Below are positions 1 to 6,806 of a DNA stretch of 10,092 bases, one piece after another (positions within the stretch are counted from its first letter, which is position 1; every line of letters begins with the position of its first letter). Made by a program: the position numbers and the translations under genes. The DNA comes from JBQTHD01 sp052390275 (GTDB lineage: Bacteria > Actinomycetota > Acidimicrobiia > Acidimicrobiales > AC-14): positions 1 through 10,092 of the forward strand of contig JBQTHD010000043.1 in the NCBI GenBank assembly GCA_052390275.1. Direction: 5' to 3'. The notes under the pieces are model-generated. The model saw nothing but the letters and a program-made list of their open reading frames with translations, did not search any database and was not told the origin of the DNA.

Positions 1-540
<540 letters not shown>

Positions 541-604
541 ATTTATGTGCGTGCTCACTCTGAAGGACTTAAGGGTCCAGCGGCCTCATTTGGGTCGCAA
601 GTTT

Positions 605-720
<116 letters not shown>

Positions 721-731
721 TTCTTTGTATA

Positions 732-770
732 AGAAAGGGAGACCCGTCCGGGTCTCCCTTTCTGGCTTTC
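732..770 (+). terminator. Intrinsic terminator of the rRNA operon
   Basis: A perfect 14-bp inverted repeat (AGAAAGGGAGACCC at 732-745 and its complement at 750-763) flanks a 4-nt loop, GTCC. It starts 11 bases after the 5S 3' end. The downstream U-tract is interrupted (CTTTCTGGCTTTCTA), which is common in G+C-rich actinobacteria, so termination probably relies on stem strength. Its placement argues that any start codon for the next gene upstream of about 770 is wrong. Confidence 0.9.
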
Positions 771-776
771 TAGACT
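771..776 (+). promoter_or_regulatory. Candidate -10 element for the TPR gene (possible leaderless start)
   Basis: TAGACT fits the actinobacterial TANNNT -10 pattern and lies 8 bases before the ATG at 785, directly after the rRNA terminator. A transcript starting 7-9 bases after the hexamer would begin at or next to TTG ATG ATG (782-790), giving a leaderless or near-leaderless mRNA. This would also explain the lack of a Shine-Dalgarno sequence. No convincing -35 is visible because that space is taken up by the terminator stem. Such a short match can occur by chance. Confidence 0.3.
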
Positions 777-784
777 CGCACTTG

Positions 785-2938
785 ATGATGAACGAAAGTC
801 GACGATCCAATGAAGGTGCTTCCGGGGAATCGGACGGCGGTTCATCGCACGCCAGTAGCGGGAAACGGTCCGGTCCTTCGACCGGCCGAGGGGCGCCGCT
901 GCATCGAGGGGCCGGGGCCGCAGTCGGGGGACGGGGCGGGGCTCGGAGCTCGGACCGACCAGCCGGTCGGGTGAGGAATCCACGGGCTGGTGCCGGGGGC
1001 CCAGTCCGCGGCAGTGCTGCTCAGCGAGGGGCGGACGGGCGGGATGGGCGGCGTTCGGATCACCGGGCGGCCCAATGGTCATCGGGTCGGGGAAATGCAG
1101 ATGGGTTGCCTATTGATGGGCGGGGAACGGGGCCAGGGGGCGGAGGTCGGGCCGGCGGCCCCCAGGTGGGTGATCCGGCCTCCCGAAGTCGCTCGGCGAG
1201 CGGAACCAGACGGTCGAGCCCATCTTCGGCTTCGCGGGCCGCTGAGCGAGCGCCCGGGGAAACGCTGCCCTATGGCAAGGGGTCGGGAGGCACGCGTCCT
1301 TCCGGAGCGCCAAGCCGGGGGCAGCAGGACGACCGTGGAGGCCGGCGCCGTTCTCGCACTGGGGGGCCTGGCCAGTCCAGTCCCAGACCAGGCGGTTCGC
1401 CTCCCCGGGGCCGCCGTGACGGGGTGACCGGGGACAGCGATGCTCGCCCAACGGGCAAGCCCCCTTGGGTCAGGCGCGATGGTGACGGCGGGGAGCGTGG
1501 CCCTCGCCCGCCGGGTCCTCGGCCGGGGACTCCTGGGCGAACGGGCTCGGGCCCCAGGGCTCGACGGGATGACGATGGTGGAACTCGGGCTTCGCGCTCG
1601 GGCGCAAGCCGGCCATGGGGTGGCCCCGCTAGCGGAACAGACTGGCGGCCGAGCGGGCGCCCCGACGGGCAGCGGTCCTGGTCCCAGCCTGACGACCCTC
1701 GTGCTGTTGAGCATTCAGCCGGTGGCCCGGGCCGGGGTGGGCCTGGTCGCAGTCAGCCCGGTCGCAGTCAGCCCGGTCGCGGCGAGTCGGGCCGCAGTGG
1801 GCCTGGTCGCAACCAGTCCGGTCGCAGTGAGCTGGGTCGCAGCGAGCCGGGCCGGGGTGAGTCGGGTCGCAATCAGTCTGGTCGCAGTGATTCGGGCTGG
1901 GGTGGGCCTGGTCGCAGCCCGTCCGGTCGCAGCCCGTCCGGTCGCAGTGATTCGGGCCGGGGTGGGCCTGGTCGCAGTCAACCTGGCCGACCCCCGGGGA
2001 CGGCGTCGCCCTCGGCTGGGCAGTCCCGGGATGACCGGTTCGGGGATCACAGGCTCCGGGATCAGAGGTTTCGGCAAGGCCCGGCCACCCGGTGGGGTGG
2101 CGTTGCCCGGCGGGGTGCTCGCGCGGTTGAAGTCGGCCCGGCGCCGGTGGGACTGGGGTCGGAGGTTCGGGCGTTGTCGCCCCCTCAGGTCAAGGAACCC
2201 ACCTCCGAGTGGCAGAGAGACCAAACGGGTGTACCCGAAGTGCAGGCCGGGTGGGGCGAACGCAGCGAGAACGCTTCCGCGGCCCTGGCCCGTCGGCGCT
2301 TGGCTCGGCTGGATCCGGCGGCCATGGCTGCCGTTGCTCGGGCGGCCGGGCCCGTCGATGGTCCCCGCGTGGCGGCACGGGTGGCCGAGGCGGCCCGGCA
2401 TCTCGATCGTGAGCGGGTTACCGAAGCTGTCCGCATTCTTCGACCGGTGGCGCAACGGTTCGGGGACATCGCCGTGGTTCGGGAGCTGCTGGGCTGTGCG
2501 CTTTACCGCCAGGGTCGCTGGGCGGAAGCCATCCGCAACCTGGAGACCTACGCGCAATTGTCGGGTTCGGTCCACCGCCATCCCATCCTGGCCGACTGTT
2601 ACCGAGCCTTGGGGCGATCGGCCCGGGTCGAAGAACTGTGGGAGGAACTCAAGGCGGTCTCGCCTGCTCCGGAGATCGTCGCTGAGGGCCGTATCGTGGT
2701 GGCCGGCGGCCGGGCGGACCGGGGCGATCTCGCCGGGGCCCTGCGCTTACTCCAAGCCGGCCCCGGACCGAGGTCAGGCCGAACCCACCCTCATCATCTC
2801 CGTCAGTGGTACGCCATCGCGGACCTCTATGAGCGCAGCGGCGACGTGGCCCGGGCCCGAGAGATGTTCAACCGGGTGGCGGCGATAGACCCGGCCATGG
2901 CCGACGTGGCAGAGCGGGTCGCATCGCTGACCCGGTGA
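785..2938 (+). CDS. Arg/Gly/Ser-rich disordered protein with C-terminal TPR-like domain
   Basis: The predicted protein is about 717 aa in two unlike parts. Residues 1-490 are low complexity, dominated by Gly, Arg, Ser, Pro and Asp, with RGG/RG-like stretches, loosely repeated RRDGDGGERGP / RRDDDGGTRAS blocks and a GRxxx pentapeptide array (about residues 316-405). Residues from about 498 to the end form amphipathic helix pairs of TPR type, for example LLGCALYRQGRWAEAIRNLE, IADLYERSGDVARAREMF and a final NRVAAIDP. TPRs are protein-interaction scaffolds; the Arg/Gly tail could bind RNA or other acidic partners, but that is inference. There is no signal peptide or membrane segment, so it is probably cytoplasmic. 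The frame extends upstream to 725 but would then overlap the terminator, so I prefer ATG 785 or 788; there is no Shine-Dalgarno. Third positions are strongly G/C in the TPR part but weakly biased in the first 900 bases, so the exact start is uncertain. It converges on the next gene. Confidence 0.75.
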   Translation: MMNESRRSNEGASGESDGGSSHASSGKRSGPSTGRGAPLHRGAGAAVGGRGGARSSDRPAGRVRNPRAGAGGPVRGSAAQRGADGRDGRRSDHRAAQWSSGRGNADGLPIDGRGTGPGGGGRAGGPQVGDPASRSRSASGTRRSSPSSASRAAERAPGETLPYGKGSGGTRPSGAPSRGQQDDRGGRRRSRTGGPGQSSPRPGGSPPRGRRDGVTGDSDARPTGKPPWVRRDGDGGERGPRPPGPRPGTPGRTGSGPRARRDDDGGTRASRSGASRPWGGPASGTDWRPSGRPDGQRSWSQPDDPRAVEHSAGGPGRGGPGRSQPGRSQPGRGESGRSGPGRNQSGRSELGRSEPGRGESGRNQSGRSDSGWGGPGRSPSGRSPSGRSDSGRGGPGRSQPGRPPGTASPSAGQSRDDRFGDHRLRDQRFRQGPATRWGGVARRGARAVEVGPAPVGLGSEVRALSPPQVKEPTSEWQRDQTGVPEVQAGWGERSENASAALARRRLARLDPAAMAAVARAAGPVDGPRVAARVAEAARHLDRERVTEAVRILRPVAQRFGDIAVVRELLGCALYRQGRWAEAIRNLETYAQLSGSVHRHPILADCYRALGRSARVEELWEELKAVSPAPEIVAEGRIVVAGGRADRGDLAGALRLLQAGPGPRSGRTHPHHLRQWYAIADLYERSGDVARAREMFNRVAAIDPAMADVAERVASLTR
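1730..1999 (+). repeat. 18-unit 15-bp in-frame tandem repeat (GRxxx pentapeptides)
   Basis: Eighteen consecutive 15-bp units start with a Gly codon and Arg codon (GGTCGC or GGCCGG/GGCCGC/GGCCGA; one unit has Trp instead of Arg) and encode GRxxx. The variable tripeptides include SQP, GES, SGP, NQS, SEL, SEP, SDS, GGP, SPS and finally PPG. Several units are near-identical at DNA level (GGTCGCAGTCAGCCC at 1745 and 1760; GGTCGCAGCCCGTCC at 1910 and 1925), and the block around 1880-1909 resembles 1940-1969, which suggests multi-unit duplication. It lies wholly inside the TPR gene and keeps its frame. Confidence 0.92.
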
Positions 2939-3042
2939 AGCCGTCGAACTTCTCTGGCGTCGGAGCATGCGCTTCGCCGCCGCGCGTCCAACGCTTCCCA
3001 GCAGGCACGCTTTCTCCGCCCGTGGAAGCGGTTGTCGGCTGG

Positions 3043-5595
3043 TCACGGAGCCCTTGGTTCTGGTGGCGCATCGGGGCTGGCCACCAGCACCAGGTAACTC
3101 AGGTAGGGCAGCACCACCGCCAACATCATGGCCGGTAGGGCAACGCCGGAATCGTTGAGGGCGAACCCAACCAAGCCGGCCACGCCCAGAGCGGCCAGCG
3201 CGGCCCGGCGGCCGGGCTCGGCCTCGGTGGCCCGGGCCAGGAGCGAGCCGGGGGATCGGTTCAAGAACACCAGGAACGCGAGTGCAGCGGGCACCAACCA
3301 GGGCCAGATCGAGTTGGTGAGGATGGACAGGTTGGCCGACAGCTTGCGTCGGAGCACCAGCCAGAGAGCGTCGGCGCCGCCGGAACTGATGGACTCGACC
3401 AGGCGGCCCAGGTGGGTTCGCGAGGCGGGCGGCCGGGCCAGGTCCACTCCGGCGAAGACAGCCAACGCGGCCACTGCTGCCAGGGCCAACCCCACGATCA
3501 CCCTCGGCGTCGGCCGTCGGCCGGAGAGGATTACTGCGGCAATCCCGAAGGCCGGCACCGCGGTGAGGACACCGCCAACGTCAGAACCCAAGGCCGGGTG
3601 ACCGATGAGGATCACGGTCACGATGAGCAAGGACGCAGCCGCCATGGGGCGCCACCGATTCGAACCGAGCCGAGGCGATTCCTCCGCAGTCGATCGCACC
3701 GTGGTGTCGAACGTTGGAGAGGCCGGGGTTGTTCGTTCGACCCCCGCCTCGGTTCCGCTGGCGGGTGGTTCCCCGGGACTCCGGGCGGGCGAAGGGCGCC
3801 GGGAGGCCCAGAGGCCGCAGGCGACAAGGGTGGCGGTGGCGATCACTACCGAGGCAGTCAGGTTGCCCCAGCCAGCGAACCTTCCGGCCACCACGGGGGA
3901 GTAGCCGAAAACTGTCGAGATCTGCAGCCGGGATCCGGTGAGGACGTCGACGATGAGCAGTGCCAGGCTGAATCCGAGCACGACCAGGGCGGCGGCGCCG
4001 GTGCTGGCGCCGGGCCGGCGGTCGGTGGCCGCCCAGGCCAGCCCGGCCAATCCGCACGCCGCCGCCAGGAAGGCGGCGATGAACCCCACCGGACCCAGCG
4101 GTTCCACCGGTACCAGGCCGGCCAGGAAGCTGACCGGGGGGACCGCCAGCGCGACCAGGGCCAAACCCCGGGCCGCCCGGTTGAGCCGTCTCCGTCCAGA
4201 CGTAATCGCGGCGGCAGCCAACAGGTAACCCACCACCTCGAGGCTGATGAAGGTCACGGTCAAGGGGTTGGCCACCCGGTCCCGGAAAAGGGCCCGCTGG
4301 TTGGCGGTCTCCAGCGCCCGCCACCCCGACGGCGAGGAGTCGCCGGCCACCGGCGCCACGGGCCCCCCGGTCATTGCGGGCGGGATGGACACGCCCAGGT
4401 GCTCGAGGACCGTGGGGCCGAGGTCGGTAAGGGCGACGTACCCGTCACGTCGGGTCGAGCCGCTTGAGGCCCACCCCGGTGTCCACCCGGGCCCGGCGAC
4501 GGCCACGAAGGTCAGCTGAAAAGCCCGGCGGGGCGGGGCGGGAGACACGATGATCACCAGATCCCGCTCCGGGTCGACGGTGGCCAGGGCCTGGGCCACC
4601 AGGCGGTCGGCCCGGTCCAGGGCCAGGGCCTTTGCTTCGTCCCGCTGCCGGGGGTCGACCTGGTCGGCCCGCTCCAGATCCCCGGCCTCGACCAGCACTA
4701 CCCGAGCCGCCAGCCAGGCCCGGTCGATGGCGGCCGCCGTCGCCCCCAGGTCGGTCGACAGTCCACCGGGTGCGTCCGGATCCGCCCGGGTCAGGCCCGG
4801 TCCCACCGATCCCTGCACTCGACCGGCGGGATCGGCCAGTGCCAGAACTGCAGCCCGGCCGGATTGGCGTTCGGGTATGCCGAGGTCGACCTCGCTGTGC
4901 GTGACCCCGCCACCCCGGGTTTCTGACCGCAACCGGCCAGGCGGGGAGTCGACCGTGCCGCCGTCGACCGTGCCGCCGTCGACCGTGCCGCCGCCGACCG
5001 TGCCGGGGCCGGGGACGGCGCTACCGATTGTGTCGGCGTTCGCGACCACGGCCGCCCCGACCCCGGCACTTGCCAGGGCCGCACCGAGGGCCCCGACCTG
5101 GGCCCCGAAGAGGGCAGAGCGATTCAGGCGGCCGATGGCTTCCATCTGAGGATGGACGACTGCGCCGGCGGGTCCGATCGAATCCGCCTCCTCGATGGCG
5201 TGACTGGCTCCCTGGCCCTCGGTCCACGACGTCGAGGTGATCGCTCGGTTCCCGGCTCCCAGGGTGGCGTAGCTGTCGGCCAGGGTGGATGGTCGTCGAC
5301 CAGCCCGGGTGCTGAGCAGGGCTATGGAACTCCGTCGGAGTTGGGCGGCCAGCGTGGGCGGGGACTCATCTGCCAGATCGGCCCACGTGATTCGAGGCAG
5401 GGAAAGGATCAGGACCCTGGAATCAGCCGGGCTATCGGGGCCAGCTTGACCCCAGGCCGCCATAGGGAGTCCCGCCACGCAGGCGATCATGGCCAGGACG
5501 ACCACGCGGGCGGCGTGAAGGGGGGGCCGGAGAGAGTGCGACCTCGGTGGTCGGACCACTGTCGCACGGGTTCGAGCCGTCGAGGGCGCCCTCAA
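3043..5595 (-). CDS. Polytopic membrane protein with alkaline-phosphatase-like domain
   Basis: An 850-aa protein. The N-terminus has a basic region then a hydrophobic core (about residues 30-49) ending AAWGQA, a probable signal peptide or anchor. Residues 60-425 look like an alkaline-phosphatase-superfamily core facing outside: strand VLILSLP, YATLGAGNRA (109-118), VVLVEAGDLERAD, DLVIIVSP and TDLGPTVLEHLGVSIPPAMTG (the typical C-terminal AlkP/sulfatase ending). About ten hydrophobic segments follow from residue 441 to 840, with conserved-looking GYSPVVAGRFAGWGN, GSDVGGVL and NDSGVALPA. I know similar unnamed proteins in actinobacteria and Firmicutes, but no established function. Canonical metal ligands appear lost: no Asp in the first strand and no D-H-G motif after the DLVIIV strand. 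The start is TTG (5593-5595) inside TTGA, which overlaps the stop of the GT4 gene, so translation is probably coupled. It is the last gene of the operon. A small in-frame repeat lies at residues 198-216. Confidence 0.88.
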   Translation of the reverse strand: MRAPSTARTRATVVRPPRSHSLRPPLHAARVVVLAMIACVAGLPMAAWGQAGPDSPADSRVLILSLPRITWADLADESPPTLAAQLRRSSIALLSTRAGRRPSTLADSYATLGAGNRAITSTSWTEGQGASHAIEEADSIGPAGAVVHPQMEAIGRLNRSALFGAQVGALGAALASAGVGAAVVANADTIGSAVPGPGTVGGGTVDGGTVDGGTVDSPPGRLRSETRGGGVTHSEVDLGIPERQSGRAAVLALADPAGRVQGSVGPGLTRADPDAPGGLSTDLGATAAAIDRAWLAARVVLVEAGDLERADQVDPRQRDEAKALALDRADRLVAQALATVDPERDLVIIVSPAPPRRAFQLTFVAVAGPGWTPGWASSGSTRRDGYVALTDLGPTVLEHLGVSIPPAMTGGPVAPVAGDSSPSGWRALETANQRALFRDRVANPLTVTFISLEVVGYLLAAAAITSGRRRLNRAARGLALVALAVPPVSFLAGLVPVEPLGPVGFIAAFLAAACGLAGLAWAATDRRPGASTGAAALVVLGFSLALLIVDVLTGSRLQISTVFGYSPVVAGRFAGWGNLTASVVIATATLVACGLWASRRPSPARSPGEPPASGTEAGVERTTPASPTFDTTVRSTAEESPRLGSNRWRPMAAASLLIVTVILIGHPALGSDVGGVLTAVPAFGIAAVILSGRRPTPRVIVGLALAAVAALAVFAGVDLARPPASRTHLGRLVESISSGGADALWLVLRRKLSANLSILTNSIWPWLVPAALAFLVFLNRSPGSLLARATEAEPGRRAALAALGVAGLVGFALNDSGVALPAMMLAVVLPYLSYLVLVASPDAPPEPRAP
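4948..5007 (-). repeat. 15-bp tandem repeat, three perfect units plus one imperfect
   Basis: On the plus strand GTCGACCGTGCCGCC occurs three times without change (4948-4962, 4963-4977, 4978-4992), followed by a diverged copy, GCCGACCGTGCCGGG. In the minus-strand protein it encodes repeated GGTVD pentapeptides in the presumed extracytoplasmic loop of the AlkP-like domain. The units preserve frame, so length changes would be tolerated. Confidence 0.9.
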
Positions 5596-6806
5596 CGCCG
5601 GGTCCCGGACAGGACGCGCCGGTACACCTCTTCCACCGCCCCGACCAGGTCCTCGGGGCGGTACCTTGCCGCAAGTCGTTGGGCACCGGCCTGGCCCATC
5701 CGGGAGGCGTCGGCCGGATTGGCGAGCATCCAGGCCAGGGCCCGGGCCATGGCCACTTCGTCGCCCACCGGGACCAAGAGGCCGGTCTGGCCATCGATGA
5801 CGAGTTCGGGAGCCAGACCCACCGGGGTGGATACCACCGGCCGTCCCAGGTGCATCGCCTCGGTGAGGGCCAGGGGCCCCGACTCCCAGACCGAGGAGAT
5901 GGCCACCACGTCGGCCGCCCCCAGCAGATCAGCCGGGTGGTCGGTGGATCCGAGGAACGTCACCGCCTCCGACAGGCCCAATCGTGAGGTCTGGGCCTCT
6001 AGGTCGCCCCGGCTGGGGCCGGTCCCCGCGATCACCACCGCTACCTCAGTCCCGGCAGAGCGGAGTTGAGCAACGGCGGCCACCAGCGTTCCAAGGTCCT
6101 TTTGAGGATGCAGGCGGGCAGCGGAAACCACCAGGGCGGTCCCCGGTCGGAGGCCGAGGTCCTCTCTCACCTGAGCGCGACTGCGCCTGGGCACTGGCCG
6201 AGGCCCGGCCGGGGGGATGACAGTGATCCGCGATCGGCCCGGTTCTCTCCGGCCCGATTCTGGTTGGGCCCCGAGTCGCTCGGCGATGTGGGCGGAGACG
6301 GCGATGACCGCGTCGGTCCGGCCGACCAGTCGTGCCTCCAAGTCCCTCAGGAGTCGGAGGGCGGGGCGGATGCGGGTGGGCGGATCCTTCTCGGCGTCGG
6401 GACAGGGGTCCCTGGCACCGGGCACGGGTGCATCTCGCGGCGTCGGTTCATACGACCGGTCCCCGGGGTCGTCCAGGGTGATGTTGTGGACGCTGACCAC
6501 CAGCGGCCGCCCCCGCCGCTGGCCGGCGGCGATCCAGCCCGCCTTCAGCCCGTGGGCGTGAATCAGGTCTCCGGGGGGCTCCAAAGCCGCCAGTTGGCGC
6601 CGGGCCACCAGTACCGACAGAGGGCGAGGCGACACCGGCACCTCAACCACTGCGTGCTGTTGGGTCAGTCCGTCCATCACCTTCGCCGGCCCCGCAACCC
6701 GCACCCCCCAGCCCCGGTCGGCCAGAGTCTGGGCCAGGTAGCCGACGTGGCGACGGATCCCCCCGGTGGAGGGCCCCAGCAGCTGCCACACCTGGGACTC
6801 AGGCAC
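5592..6806 (-). CDS. GT4-family glycosyltransferase (GT-B fold)
   Basis: A 404-aa protein of normal length for a GT-B enzyme that transfers a sugar from a nucleotide-sugar donor at the cytoplasmic face. The N-terminal Rossmann domain starts at once with GPSTGGIRRHV (11-21), the glycine-rich acceptor loop of GT4 enzymes, then IHAHGLKAGW (82-91) and VSVHN. The donor domain has SAARLHPQKDLGTLV (228 on; the family's basic R-x4-K pair), AGTGP, and WESGPLALTEAM, where Glu318 and Glu326 make the EX7E motif. TGLLVPVGD follows, as usual for the family. Donor and acceptor cannot be read from sequence. The GTG start (6804-6806) is supported by GGAG nine bases upstream and by its fit to the N-terminal motif. 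It overlaps murJ by 8 nt upstream and the AlkP-like gene by 4 nt downstream. Residues about 113-145 are an unusual polar Pro/Asp/Arg-rich insertion between strands of the first domain. Confidence 0.93.
   Translation of the reverse strand: MPESQVWQLLGPSTGGIRRHVGYLAQTLADRGWGVRVAGPAKVMDGLTQQHAVVEVPVSPRPLSVLVARRQLAALEPPGDLIHAHGLKAGWIAAGQRRGRPLVVSVHNITLDDPGDRSYEPTPRDAPVPGARDPCPDAEKDPPTRIRPALRLLRDLEARLVGRTDAVIAVSAHIAERLGAQPESGRREPGRSRITVIPPAGPRPVPRRSRAQVREDLGLRPGTALVVSAARLHPQKDLGTLVAAVAQLRSAGTEVAVVIAGTGPSRGDLEAQTSRLGLSEAVTFLGSTDHPADLLGAADVVAISSVWESGPLALTEAMHLGRPVVSTPVGLAPELVIDGQTGLLVPVGDEVAMARALAWMLANPADASRMGQAGAQRLAARYRPEDLVGAVEEVYRRVLSGTRR

Noticed and set aside
565..578. Small hairpin GGACTTAAGGGTCC in the 23S-5S spacer, considered as a processing site or terminator
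   Set aside because: Very short stem and no U-tract. It may be part of precursor processing but cannot be supported as a distinct feature.
541..604. Possible tRNA gene in the 23S-5S spacer
   Set aside because: The spacer is about 64 bases and has no cloverleaf or T-loop GTTCRAnYC-type sequence.
1715..2581. Long open frame on the minus strand opposite the TPR gene, encoding TATRPTPAR-like repeats
   Set aside because: It is the mirror of the 15-bp repeat and of G+C-rich codons. The plus frame gives TPR helices and a natural stop before the convergent gene; the minus frame gives no recognisable domain.
1440..2888. Alternative plus-strand frame running through the TPR region
   Set aside because: It translates to Val/Ala/Arg/Trp-rich sequence with no domain and poor third-position G/C bias; it is a +1 shadow of the TPR gene.
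2992..3030. Inverted repeat CGCTTCC/GGAAGCG between the two convergent genes, considered as a bidirectional terminator
   Set aside because: Only 7 bp with a 25-base loop and no T-tract on either side; too weak to call.
3412..4467. Plus-strand open frame opposite the AlkP-like gene
   Set aside because: Composition is Gly/Arg/His/Gln-rich as expected for an antisense shadow, while the minus strand encodes clear membrane segments.
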